Positions 33,416 through 41,912 of a stretch of DNA of 64,000 nt are shown one piece after another. The DNA is taken from assembly GCF_003480915.1 (NCBI RefSeq), contig NZ_QUKD01000004.1:404277-468276 (forward strand). Reading direction: 5' to 3'. A program made the position numbers and the translations under genes. Source of the stretch: Parabacteroides sp. TM07-1AC. Its GTDB lineage: Bacteria > Bacteroidota > Bacteroidia > Bacteroidales > Tannerellaceae. Each line of letters opens with the position of its first letter. Within the stretch, counting starts at the first letter, position 1. The notes beneath the pieces are model-generated. The model saw nothing but the letters and a program-made list of their open reading frames with translations, had not been told where the DNA came from and made no database searches.

Positions 33416-34945
33416 CTATATGAGGGTGGGCTGGGGGTGATTTTCCCGGATTGTTGCTTCAAAATCCAGGAACAGTTTCTCCAATTCACTCTTTAACTGC
33501 CCCTTGTCCTTGTCATTGAGGAAACCGTATAGGATGCTGTTATTGACAAACTCCTTGATTTCCGGATACGAGAATCCGTAGCGCAATGTCGCCAACGTAT
33601 ATTGCTCGGTGAGCGAGGTGCGCAGGATACCGGGATCGTCGGTGGAGATAATGATGGGGACACCGGCCTTATGATAAAGCAGGATGGGGTGTTCGCTGTC
33701 CTTCACACCGAGGATGAATTCGTTGCTGGTAAGGTTGATTTCCACAGGGATTCCCGTAGGCTTATCCTCTGGTTCTCCCTCAGGCTCTTTCTTCATTGTC
33801 TTTAAAATCTCATTGCTGTTCGGCTCGAAAGGCAGGTCTACGCCGTGGCCGATGCGGTTTGCTCCGGCAATGTTTACAGCCTGGTCGATATGATAAGTCA
33901 GATGTTCGGGGCGTGTCAGGCCGAGCGTCAGTTCGCCGGCATGGAGCGAGGTGTTGACTTTGACTTCGTCTTTGTTTTCGTTTTGTTTATCGGCAAGCAC
34001 GGCAAACATTTGCATGTGCAGGTGGTAATAGAGCATCGACTTTTCCCCATTTTCGGCGGCGACAATATTGCATCCCACCAGCAAGTTCTCTTTCTCATCG
34101 GACGAAAGCAGGCATGCCTTATGTACAACGTAGAGCTGGACGAATACTTTCAGAGGTTCCCCACCACGCGAAGAGTATCCTTGATAGCGGCACAGAAGCT
34201 TTCTTTTGCCGTTGTCGGTCGTGGTTTCCCAAGCCTCTTCGTTGATTCTGCTTTTCTCGTCCAACTGCTTTATAAATTCGAGGTAGTCGGCAGCGGCTTC
34301 AGTAGCTTTCGTGTCGATAAGATCATAGATTTCGCCCAGCAGTGCCTTCGCTTTATCATCATCCCCTTTCTTTACATAATATTTCAGGTCTGTGTCATAT
34401 TTCTTGTAGTCGGCTTCGTCGAGGAAACAGTATTCCGGGACGTGGGGAGAAGATGCCATCACTTCGAGGTATTGCACATTCTCCTTGACGGCGCGTTTTT
34501 TCAGTTCGCGCATCAGATGGGCGAGGTCGTCGATATCCGAAGTCAGTGCCGAAAGGAGGCCGAAGGTACCGAAGAAATATTCGTCCGGGCCGAGGGGATA
34601 CTTGTAGGGCTGGAAGTTGCGGATGCTCCATTTGTCGATAAGCTCCATGCGATGGTTGTGGAGGTCGTCCATATCTTTGGAGAGCCGGACGACCTTTATA
34701 CCTTCCGGTTTGTCCTTATAAAGTTTGCCTGTTGTCATATCGACGTACATTTCTTTTTTCGCTGCCATCTCGAAGTAGGTTTCGGCATACGCCGAGCCGG
34801 TAAGATGATTGTGAAGGTCGCCGCCTTTGGGCATGGCGGTGAAGAACTGGCGCAAGGCTGCACGGTCGTTTTTGATGTCCTCGAAGTATTTCGATGTGTC
34901 CTGTTCCTCAACCGTGGGTTCGTTTTTGTCTTCTCTTGTTTTCAT
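33416..34945 (-). CDS. Adenosine-deaminase-like metal-dependent hydrolase
   Basis: 509 residues. The metal/catalytic motifs of the adenosine/AMP deaminase family are present: GGDLHNHLTG near 45, LHAGELTLG with the catalytic Glu, RIGHGVDLPFE, and IIISTDDPGILRTSLTEQY. The protein is longer than ADA (about 350), as in the ADGF-like group. No signal peptide is seen, so it would be cytoplasmic. Its place between a fimbrial lipoprotein operon and an HU-HIG gene is unusual; whether it belongs to that operon (gap of 164 bp) is unclear. Confidence 0.88.
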   Translation of the reverse strand: MKTREDKNEPTVEEQDTSKYFEDIKNDRAALRQFFTAMPKGGDLHNHLTGSAYAETYFEMAAKKEMYVDMTTGKLYKDKPEGIKVVRLSKDMDDLHNHRMELIDKWSIRNFQPYKYPLGPDEYFFGTFGLLSALTSDIDDLAHLMRELKKRAVKENVQYLEVMASSPHVPEYCFLDEADYKKYDTDLKYYVKKGDDDKAKALLGEIYDLIDTKATEAAADYLEFIKQLDEKSRINEEAWETTTDNGKRKLLCRYQGYSSRGGEPLKVFVQLYVVHKACLLSSDEKENLLVGCNIVAAENGEKSMLYYHLHMQMFAVLADKQNENKDEVKVNTSLHAGELTLGLTRPEHLTYHIDQAVNIAGANRIGHGVDLPFEPNSNEILKTMKKEPEGEPEDKPTGIPVEINLTSNEFILGVKDSEHPILLYHKAGVPIIISTDDPGILRTSLTEQYTLATLRYGFSYPEIKEFVNNSILYGFLNDKDKGQLKSELEKLFLDFEATIRENHPQPTLI

Positions 34946-35109
34946 ACTTGTTTCTTTTTAGAAAGTTTATAATCTTGTTCAATACATACCCGCCCGTTTG
35001 CGTTGCCCTCCTTTCTTTGACGGGGCGGGGGTGAATTATCCGGTTTATTGCTGTCGTTTCAGCCGGGGGCTGAACCTAAATGGCTGACTTCGTTTCCGGC
35101 TGCCCGGCC

Positions 35110-36822
35110 TCAGAAGGCCAATACGGCGCGGACATTGCACTCCTTGGTTTGGACTTCTATTCCATAATGAGGTTCTGAGTCGGAGATAAACCACGAGTAC
35201 GATTCCTGAAAGTTGTAACCACTCCAATACTTTCCTTTAAGTTTGGTTCCACCGGCTTTTTCAATCTGCTGATTCATTTCATTTAATATAATCGATTTCC
35301 CAGTGATATTATCAGGTATGCCGAACCATATCGTTGCCAGCTCAAACTTGCCCGGGAAAAACCACCCGCTGCACCCCTCCGGCGTGGGATGACTGCCGGC
35401 ATAGGTCTTCACCGCGTCGTAGGCCGGAAAATCAGCATCTTTATTGTGAGCGGTGTACAGCCCGAAAAGGGCGTTGTAGGCATAACCGTAGGAGGGGTTT
35501 GAAGCGAAAACCATCTCCCAAAGGGATTTCTCGTTGTCCGTGAATCCGTCGAAAGCATAAGCCCACTCCCAAAGGGTTTTTTCGTCCTCCGGCTTCGTAG
35601 CCCATGCGACGGGGGAATCAGAGACATCCTGAAGTGCCACCACCATGCCGTGGATGCACGTGGGATGCTCGTCCATCAGGAGGTGGTCGCCTTGCCGATT
35701 TTTGGTCTGCGTCCAGTGTGTCCCTTCCTTCTCGCCCACCCAGAAGATGACGCCGATGCAGTCCTTTTTCACGTTGTCGGGCAGTTTTCCGTTGCTGAAA
35801 GCCTCCTGCGGCAGGACGGTGCCGTCCTTCATGTAGAAGTCGCCTTTCGCGAGCGGACGTTCTGTGGTGGTCTCCGTGCCCTTGTCGACGGTGTAGATTT
35901 GGTATGTGCCACCTGATGCGTCATTTTCCGTTATATTCGGTGTGAACTTGTGCTTCTTAAAGTCGGAATCATAGTAAGAAGAAGCAGTGCCGGCGTCCCA
36001 ATTTTCATTGATACGTATTATGTGGCGTGCCGTGTAATGATTTTCCTGCCACCACTTGTTCACATGGCCGCCTGTATAAAGGTTGTAGCTTTTCGACATA
36101 TTCTTGCCGTCGATGGTTTCGGTATAGGTGCAGATGGTGTGCGGCAGGCGAATGACTAACAGCACCATCTGATGCTCCATCGTGAAGGTGAGGGTAGAGC
36201 CGGAGGGGGAAGCCGGGCTGCCGTCCGGAAGGGGAGCGACTACGCCACGCGCCACCATCAGGTCGTTGGCGGTGTACTTGGCGTAGGTGCTCTGGTCATC
36301 TTTGACATCCCACTTGTTGATAAGATTCCAGAAGAAATATTTCACGTCGTCTTCTTTGATAGTTACTGTATATTTGGACGACATGTCTTTCTGGTAGGGA
36401 TAATAGGCAAAGTAAAGGTATTCGTCGTCGTGGGGGATGGACGGGAGTGCCTGGTTTGTTTCAGCTTTCCATGTTTGGCCATCATAGGTGAATTTCCCGT
36501 TTTCGAGAATTGCCTCTCGCGCCTCCTTCGTCTTCTTCACCACATAGATGCCTATCGCGTCGCCTTTGGTAAACTCGGTGGCAAAGCCTCTTTCCACGGC
36601 GCGGGTCACGGGTGCGCCGTTGTTCGTCGCGGCATTGGCGGCGGAGGCTTCCGGGGCGGCGGCATAGGCTCCGTCGGTAACGGTGATGGTGAGCACGGCG
36701 GCAGGGTCGGTGCCGTTGCCGGGGGCAGCGTTATCGAATGCGTCGTCGGGGGTGCAGGCTGCTGCCAGCATCAGGAGCGTCAGCAGTACCGCTGTTCGGT
36801 ATAATTGTTCTGTTCGTTTCAT
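35110..36822 (-). CDS. Fimbrillin-family lipoprotein (large)
   Basis: 570 residues. Lipoprotein signal with Cys at MLAAACTPDD. A short Ala-rich spacer precedes TRAVERGFATEFTKGDAIGIYVVK, the opening strand block of Mfa1/FimA-type fimbrillins in Bacteroidetes, and LPSIPHDDEYLYFAYYPYQKD. The C-terminal part resembles the FISUMP-like endings of tip or accessory subunits (GWFFPGKFELATIW). Secreted to the outer membrane and processed there; probably a structural or tip pilin. Last gene of a four-gene operon, 11 bp after the previous gene. Confidence 0.85.
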   Translation of the reverse strand: MKRTEQLYRTAVLLTLLMLAAACTPDDAFDNAAPGNGTDPAAVLTITVTDGAYAAAPEASAANAATNNGAPVTRAVERGFATEFTKGDAIGIYVVKKTKEAREAILENGKFTYDGQTWKAETNQALPSIPHDDEYLYFAYYPYQKDMSSKYTVTIKEDDVKYFFWNLINKWDVKDDQSTYAKYTANDLMVARGVVAPLPDGSPASPSGSTLTFTMEHQMVLLVIRLPHTICTYTETIDGKNMSKSYNLYTGGHVNKWWQENHYTARHIIRINENWDAGTASSYYDSDFKKHKFTPNITENDASGGTYQIYTVDKGTETTTERPLAKGDFYMKDGTVLPQEAFSNGKLPDNVKKDCIGVIFWVGEKEGTHWTQTKNRQGDHLLMDEHPTCIHGMVVALQDVSDSPVAWATKPEDEKTLWEWAYAFDGFTDNEKSLWEMVFASNPSYGYAYNALFGLYTAHNKDADFPAYDAVKTYAGSHPTPEGCSGWFFPGKFELATIWFGIPDNITGKSIILNEMNQQIEKAGGTKLKGKYWSGYNFQESYSWFISDSEPHYGIEVQTKECNVRAVLAF

Positions 36823-36833
36823 GGGGAATGGAT

Positions 36834-37799
36834 TTATGGGTTATTACTTGGGGTGCTATTGGCATCCTCGCTCTCGATGTTATCGTCCTTGCCGCCCTGC
36901 TCCCATGTCCCGCCGGTGGGGGGCGCGAGGGTGAGACCGTCGTCGTTTACCGTCACGTTGTAGGTGTAGTGGCAGTTATCTTGAAACGTGAGATCACCTT
37001 GCTGCAGTATCTTCCGATACGAATAGTCCTTGTTGCCGTCGATGGTTATCCGGATGAGTTCGATGGGGGTGGACTGTATGACGTCGTATTGAAACTTTAT
37101 TACCCCCACGACCGCATCGAACGTTCGGATATAGCCGGCGGTGGCCGGGGTGCGTTCGTGGGGGAAAACCGGGCCTGATACGTTTCCGTCATCTATAGAA
37201 ATAGTCCCGTCCGAATTCGGCATATAATTATTCATATTGAATGCGGGAAGCATCACTGTCGCTTGACGCAGGGCTGCCTCGCTTATGCCTGTTCCCGCAC
37301 GGAGATTCACCGTGATGCGGACGTTATAGTAATGTTCGAATAGAAGGCTCGTCTGCGTACGTGTTATCGTGATTTCCTCGGCACCAAGAAAGTTTGCGGC
37401 GTCAAAATTCTCGTCGGATCTCTGGTCGGCGGATAGGTCGGTTAATTTGTCCGTCTTCACGTTGGGATACCAGGCGGTGAGGGTTTTTTGCTCGTTGGCG
37501 GTGCCCTGCCAGCGGATGGCGTCGGCATCGGTGGCGGGGACGAACTGTCCGCTGCGGTAGACGTAAGTCTTTGCCTTCGTGTCGCCCTTAGAGAGGACGC
37601 CTATCGTGTTGCCTTCCTCGAACGTTCCGTCCACGGTGGCGCGGGTCTGTGTGTCGCCTGTCATCGGGGCGACCGTAGCGCTGAAGGTCACGATGTCGCC
37701 GTCTGCTGCTGCGCCGCCTTCGGTCAGCCCGTCGCTGCATCCTCCTGCCGGTATCAGCAGTGCCGGCGCAGCTATCATATATATAATGTATGCTTTCAT
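36834..37799 (-). CDS. Fimbrillin-family lipoprotein
   Basis: 321 residues. Lipobox IPAGGC; then DIVTFSATVAPMTGDTQTRATVDGTFEEGNTIGVLSKGD and LTAWYPN, the typical fimbrillin N-domain. The Arg in QTRATVDG lies where gingipain-type proteases trim the lipopeptide in characterised fimbriae. Third gene of the operon. A polypurine stretch (minus strand, 37874-37823) lies in front of it. Confidence 0.87.
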   Translation of the reverse strand: MKAYIIYMIAAPALLIPAGGCSDGLTEGGAAADGDIVTFSATVAPMTGDTQTRATVDGTFEEGNTIGVLSKGDTKAKTYVYRSGQFVPATDADAIRWQGTANEQKTLTAWYPNVKTDKLTDLSADQRSDENFDAANFLGAEEITITRTQTSLLFEHYYNVRITVNLRAGTGISEAALRQATVMLPAFNMNNYMPNSDGTISIDDGNVSGPVFPHERTPATAGYIRTFDAVVGVIKFQYDVIQSTPIELIRITIDGNKDYSYRKILQQGDLTFQDNCHYTYNVTVNDDGLTLAPPTGGTWEQGGKDDNIESEDANSTPSNNP

Positions 37800-37875
37800 A
37801 ACTTATCTCTTATTTAATTTATCCTCTCTTTATTCTCTCTTCTCTCTTCTCTCTCATCTGTCATCTGTCAACTGC

Positions 37876-38796
37876 TCAGTTCCACACCGGGACATCTTCT
37901 CCATTCTCGCCGTTCCCTTTCTCCCACGGTTTTATCGTGGCCGGGCTGATGGTGAGCGCGGATTTGTTCACCTTTATATTATAGGTATAGGAATAACCGG
38001 CTGCAAATTCGCGTTTGCGGCTGTTTTCCGGGTTCTCCGGGTAGTCGATCGTCGCGGAATAAACCGCGTCGCCCAGGGTGACTTCGATCTTTGCGCTATT
38101 CTGCTGTTGCGGGAAAACAATCAGCGAGGAGGACATTCCGCTTGCATTGGAGGGAACCTTCCGGGTCAGCTTCTTCGCTTTTGTCCCTTCCGTTTTCCCC
38201 GTTGCGGTATCGAATGTTCCCTCCAATGCGAGTGCGTCGATGGCGTATTGAAGGTCACCGAGCGTCGGAATGCCTTTGCCCGGCAGGAAATTCAATACGA
38301 TGAGGCTCATGCAATGACGGAACCGGAACTGCACGTCGGGTTTCGCCGCGCTGCCGGTGGCCCGGGCGAAGAGGAAGTCGTATTTCGCCTGCCCCGCGGC
38401 TGTCTGGTCATCGGCGTTTGCGGTGACCTTGCCTGCCGGGGTGCCTTTACTGCCTGCATAGGGATAGTAGGCGGTGAAATCGACGGGGTCGGTGTTTTGG
38501 AAGTAGATGCCGCCCGTTGCTCCGCCGTCCGGGGTGAATATGCCGTCGGCTGCCATGGTGGTGAATTTCACATTCCTGTACTCCGTCGTTCCCGACTTTC
38601 CGGTTATGCCGATGGCGTCGCCATGCGCCCATACCGTACCTGCTGCACGGGTAGCCATCGCGTCGATGACGGAGGTGATCCGTGCCTCCACGAAGGGATG
38701 GTCTGCCGGGCTTGTATTCTCTTTCTCACATCCTCCGAAGAGGGTGGCTGCTGTTGCCACGAGGGCAACGAATCGGATTTGATTGATTGTTTTCAT
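37876..38796 (-). CDS. Fimbrillin-family lipoprotein
   Basis: 306 residues. Lipobox LFGGC; MATRAAGTVWAHGDAIGITGKSG and DFTAYYPYAG mark the family; the C-terminal strand block FAAGYSYTYNIKVNKSALTI would serve as the donor or acceptor strand in the polymer. Second gene of the operon, 38 bp after the Mfa2-like gene. Confidence 0.88.
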   Translation of the reverse strand: MKTINQIRFVALVATAATLFGGCEKENTSPADHPFVEARITSVIDAMATRAAGTVWAHGDAIGITGKSGTTEYRNVKFTTMAADGIFTPDGGATGGIYFQNTDPVDFTAYYPYAGSKGTPAGKVTANADDQTAAGQAKYDFLFARATGSAAKPDVQFRFRHCMSLIVLNFLPGKGIPTLGDLQYAIDALALEGTFDTATGKTEGTKAKKLTRKVPSNASGMSSSLIVFPQQQNSAKIEVTLGDAVYSATIDYPENPENSRKREFAAGYSYTYNIKVNKSALTISPATIKPWEKGNGENGEDVPVWN

Positions 38797-38834
38797 GCTT
38801 CTACTTGTATTTATTTTTATATGCTGTTATTCGG

Positions 38835-39914
38835 TTACATATTCGCATCCACGTCGTCGCCCTTGCCGTTGCCCGAGGTCCAGTCGATGATCGTTCCGTT
38901 CGGCCCGGCCCCCACGGGGGCGAAGAGGCTGCCCGTGACGTCGAGCGGGGTGAGCTTGTCTGCGTTGAAGTCGCGGAGGAGATCGGTTACGTCGGCGATG
39001 GTCGTGATATGGTGGCCGTCGGAGAAGGTGAGCGTCGTTACGATGCGGTGTGTTGCTTCCGCGACGATACCTGCGGTCCATACATCGGCAGTGAGCCGGT
39101 CGGCGGTACGGGCGAACGGTATCCGTACGGCGATGGAATCGCCTGTCACTTCACCTGTCCGCAGGTCTATTGCCGCCGCTACGCCTTCCAGGCGGGATTC
39201 GACGGAGGCGATGCGTTCCGGGTCGCCCTCCGTGACGGTGAGGGTGAAGTGTATCCGGCGCATCCGTTGGTGCATGGGCAGCGTGATCCGTACGGTGTCG
39301 TCGGCAATCGCGTCGGCGGTTGCCGTACCGGAAAAGAAGACGCCTGCATCGGGGATGAGCAGGGTGGGCGGTGTATCGTCTGCCGCAGCATTTGCCGCAG
39401 CGTCCGGCATTGTGTTTATCGTGGCGATACCGTCGTTCACGCTGACGCCTGCCGGGAGGTTATAGGCGAGCACTTCCACGGTGCCCGGCTCGAAAAGTCC
39501 GGGTACGACGAATGCCGCACTGTTTGCCGTGGCGGTGTTGCCGGCTGCTTCTACACGGTACCGGGCAGGGATTGCCACGTCTTCGCCGCGCTGCGACCAT
39601 TCCGTGGTGCCTGCTACGGCACCTTTGTCGGGGTGCGAGGTCTTGTGGCCCTCTTTCTTGTCGCAACCGGCGGGAAGGAGCAGGATTAAAAGCAGGATTG
39701 CCAGGACGGCAGGGGAGACGCTTGCCTTCGGGGTACGGGGACGGAAGGGGGTTGAACGGGCGTCTTGGGTACGGGGTGAAAAGGCTGCGGCGGGCAGGTG
39801 ACGGATCAGCGCTGCGTTGCCGTACGGTAAACGGGCGGAACTGATATCAGTTCCGTATCCGGGCGATAGTAGCATCGCCCGGATACTTTTCCTTAGATGA
39901 ATTGTTGTAGGCAT
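38835..39914 (-). CDS. FimB/Mfa2- or DUF5119-like fimbrial anchor lipoprotein, unusual 5' end
   Basis: Signal LAILLLILLLPAGC with lipobox Cys, then an Ig-like Mfa2-type domain (IPARYRVEAAG, VPGLFEPGTVEVLAYN, THRIVTTLTFSDG). In the fimbrial systems known from Porphyromonas and Bacteroides the first gene product anchors the pilus. The reading frame is open up to 39914, but the signal peptide starts around residue 66 and no ATG, GTG or TTG lies near it; the nearest ATGs are at 39914 and 39875. The 60-residue Arg/Pro-rich leader would be odd. A frameshift or rare start is possible. A hairpin pair (39836-39886) lies within this leader. Confidence 0.7.
   Translation of the reverse strand: MPTTIHLRKSIRAMLLSPGYGTDISSARLPYGNAALIRHLPAAAFSPRTQDARSTPFRPRTPKASVSPAVLAILLLILLLPAGCDKKEGHKTSHPDKGAVAGTTEWSQRGEDVAIPARYRVEAAGNTATANSAAFVVPGLFEPGTVEVLAYNLPAGVSVNDGIATINTMPDAAANAAADDTPPTLLIPDAGVFFSGTATADAIADDTVRITLPMHQRMRRIHFTLTVTEGDPERIASVESRLEGVAAAIDLRTGEVTGDSIAVRIPFARTADRLTADVWTAGIVAEATHRIVTTLTFSDGHHITTIADVTDLLRDFNADKLTPLDVTGSLFAPVGAGPNGTIIDWTSGNGKGDDVDANM
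39836..39886. other. Two adjoining perfect inverted repeats in the fimbrial operon leader
   Basis: CGGAACTGATATCAGTTCCG (39836-39855) is a perfect palindrome. It touches GTATCCGGGCGAT (39855-39867) with its mirror at 39874-39886 (13 bp, 6-nt loop). The RNA of the fimbrial operon would start with two strong hairpins, suggesting control by RNA structure or a transcription block. Confidence 0.6.
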
Positions 39915-39916
39915 AA

Positions 39917-40006
39917 ACAGATTCCTTTCTTTATTATTAATAATAGTGTTGTTATGGTGATGACTGATTTTTGCCTAAATGTAGTCGGACGCAACAAGGA
40001 ATCTGT
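39917..40006. repeat. 11-bp inverted repeats flanking 68 bp upstream of the fimbrial operon
   Basis: ACAGATTCCTT (39917-39927) and AAGGAATCTGT (39996-40006) are perfect inverted repeats enclosing an AT-rich segment. This is the layout of the invertible promoters common in Bacteroidetes, but no clear promoter is read in either orientation and no invertase gene is in the window. The whole 39915-40250 stretch has no intact gene. Confidence 0.4.
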
Positions 40007-40085
40007 AACAATTTGCAAAATGAGACAAAATAATTGGGGTTTTCGGAGAGGTTTTGAGACGATTGATAGGAATACCACTGCGGTG
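40004..40085 (+). pseudogene. Decayed copy of the palindrome and small-protein start found at 61225-61360
   Basis: 40004-40027 matches the intact palindrome at 61226-61249 at about 20 of 24 positions. Then GATAGGAATACC (40065-40076) and its reading IDRNTTAV correspond to GATAGGAATACC (61320-61331) and IDDRNTAVP of the small membrane protein. The remainder of that protein is lost here. Confidence 0.5.
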
Positions 40086-40250
40086 AGAGGTTTACCACCC
40101 TCGATTATTTTACTCGGCACACGGGAGATGAATAGTAAATAAATAAGAGAAAAGAGGGGAAAAGTTCAAAAAGATGAGCTAAAATAAAATCAGCCAGGCG
40201 GCTTTTCATGTATAGCAACCTGGCTGATTCGATTTATAAGCAATTATAGA

Positions 40251-40580
40251 TTACAATTTACTTATTTCTTCTACCGACAATCCGGTACATTGCGCAATCG
40301 TGTCGATATTTATTCCCTGTTTTTTTAAGTTGGCAGCGATAAGGCGTTGTTCTTCTGCCTTGCCTTTTTCCATCCCGTCTTCGAAGCTGGTATCGAGGGC
40401 AGCGGAGAGGTCACGTTCGACGGAGAGGCTCAATTCGTATTCAAGCCGTTGGTCGGGAGTCATACTCGCTACTTCCACAATGCTTTTCAGTTTGCGGAAA
40501 ATTTGGTTGTTGAGTTCTTTAGGTAATCGTTCCATGATCTCGATATTGTTTAAAACATATATCCCTTGTTTCTTTTCAAA
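40251..40580 (-). pseudogene. C-terminal remnant of an Rpn/PD-(D/E)XK transposase-like nuclease
   Basis: About 109 residues, from GIYVLNNIEIMERLPKEL to the stop. EIMERLP...IFRKLKSIVEVASMTPDQRLEYELSL, the coiled region FEDGMEKGKAEEQRLIAANL and the end GINIDTIAQCTGLSVEEISKL are the usual tail of Rpn-type recombination-promoting nucleases. The N-terminal nuclease domain (about 200 residues) is missing. The fragment runs into the 3' end of the EamA transporter gene and shares about 30 bp with it. Confidence 0.8.
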
Positions 40581-41464
40581 TGAACCCCCCTCTCCGCAAT
40601 ATAAACCCCACTCAGGATAAAGACCGATCCGATCAGGGCGATCACCGTGATGATTTCGTCGATCACGATGGCGGAAGTGATCAGCGTCACCAGCGGGACA
40701 ATATAGATATAGTTGGCCGTGCGGAACGGACCCAGCTCTTTGACTGCCGTGTTCCACATGATGTAACAAAGCATCGATGCTACCACACCCAGGAACAGCA
40801 GGTTAGCTGCAACGACCGGGCGGAAGAGTATCGCCGTATCCGTATTCAGCGGATGGAGCAGGAACATCGGGGTTAATGTGACAAGCCCGTAGAAAAACAC
40901 CTTTCGGGTAATCAGCAATGTCGGATACCGGTTCCCCATCTGTTTCAGTATCAGACAGTAAAACGCCCACATCAACGCTGCGATCAGCGTCAACATATCC
41001 CCCAGTGGATTGATCTTCAATAGAAAACTACCGTTGAACACGACAAACGCCACCCCGATCAGCGCCATGACGGAGCCGTAGATCAGGTTCGGTTTGATCT
41101 TCTCCCCGCGGTAAAACAGGAGCGAAAGAAACGCCGTCAGGATAGGAGCGGTGCAGATGATGAGCGACACGTTTGAAGCCAGCGTGATCCCCAGCGCCGT
41201 ATTTTCTGTAATAAAATAGATCGATCCCCCGCAAAGCCCGGCGGCTACGAACATAAGCTCATCCCGTTTGCTCCGGGCGAACAGCACCTTAGGCGAAATA
41301 AACCAGATGCAGACATAAGCCAGCGCGAAACGGTAGAAAAGAATGTCGACGGGAGACAACCCGTTATGAATCAGGATTTTTGTCGAAACGAAAGTCGTAC
41401 CCCAAATAATAACCGTGATGATTGCGATCAGATGATACCAGTAAGTCAGATTATTCTTTGCCAT
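40550..41464 (-). CDS. EamA/DMT family transporter
   Basis: 304 residues, ten membrane helices in two EamA repeats (IIWGTTFVSTKILI at the start; LIAALMWAFYCLILKQMG opens the second). The family exports amino acids, nucleosides or other small metabolites from the inner membrane. The last residues (KRNKGYMF) are coded by DNA that belongs to the Rpn remnant, so the original 3' end may have been lost in a deletion. It starts 16 bp after a small membrane protein gene. Confidence 0.88.
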   Translation of the reverse strand: MAKNNLTYWYHLIAIITVIIWGTTFVSTKILIHNGLSPVDILFYRFALAYVCIWFISPKVLFARSKRDELMFVAAGLCGGSIYFITENTALGITLASNVSLIICTAPILTAFLSLLFYRGEKIKPNLIYGSVMALIGVAFVVFNGSFLLKINPLGDMLTLIAALMWAFYCLILKQMGNRYPTLLITRKVFFYGLVTLTPMFLLHPLNTDTAILFRPVVAANLLFLGVVASMLCYIMWNTAVKELGPFRTANYIYIVPLVTLITSAIVIDEIITVIALIGSVFILSGVYIAERGVHLKRNKGYMF

Positions 41465-41479
41465 ATTTTTATGAGAATT

Positions 41480-41758
41480 TCAGAAAGAGAATACTTTTAA
41501 TATGATCCATAATAAGACAAAGGCAGCAAGGGCAGCCAGTAAAATCACATATTTTATTTGTGAGAAGTACTTTTGTTCATCTTGTTCGCGTTCTTTCACC
41601 TGCCGGTTGATCCGGTCGAACTCTTCGGCACTGATGTCCGGGAGTTGGGAAGCGTACTTTGCACGGGTGTCTTTTCCCCGGTCACGGAGTTGTCTGAGCA
41701 TCTCCCGATCCTCTTTGTTCCTTCGTATCATATCGAAAACATGGCCAGCAAAACTCAT
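41480..41758 (-). CDS. Small single-span membrane protein
   Basis: 92 residues, not assigned to a family. Highly charged N-terminal part (RRNKEDREMLRQLRDRGKD..., likely helical), then DISAEEFDRINRQVKEREQDEQ and a C-terminal membrane helix (YVILLAALAAFVLLWIILKV). The orientation suggests a tail-anchored protein with its helix bundle in the cytoplasm. Probably cotranscribed with the EamA transporter. Confidence 0.65.
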   Translation of the reverse strand: MSFAGHVFDMIRRNKEDREMLRQLRDRGKDTRAKYASQLPDISAEEFDRINRQVKEREQDEQKYFSQIKYVILLAALAAFVLLWIILKVFSF

Positions 41759-41912
41759 AAGCTTTTCTTTTTAAAGGATTCGTTTATTGTCTGCTAAAAT
41801 ACGAAAAAAAACCGGATCAGGCTGCCAGGCGTTATGAGTAAAACAAGTTGAATGTCTGCTCTGTTATGTAAATATACAGGTGTTACTTGTTTGAATATAA
41901 TTGTGATTCAGT

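Noticed and set aside
37579..39689. Long plus-strand open frames (up to 628 residues) across the fimbrillin genes
   Set aside because: They arise from the GC-rich codon pattern of the fimbrillin genes on the minus strand; the antisense products are low in complexity and without signal or domain.
39897..40142. 81-residue plus-strand ORF as a real gene
   Set aside because: It crosses the inverted repeats and the decayed palindrome; only a short stretch resembles the small membrane protein at 61296, and the membrane helix is missing.
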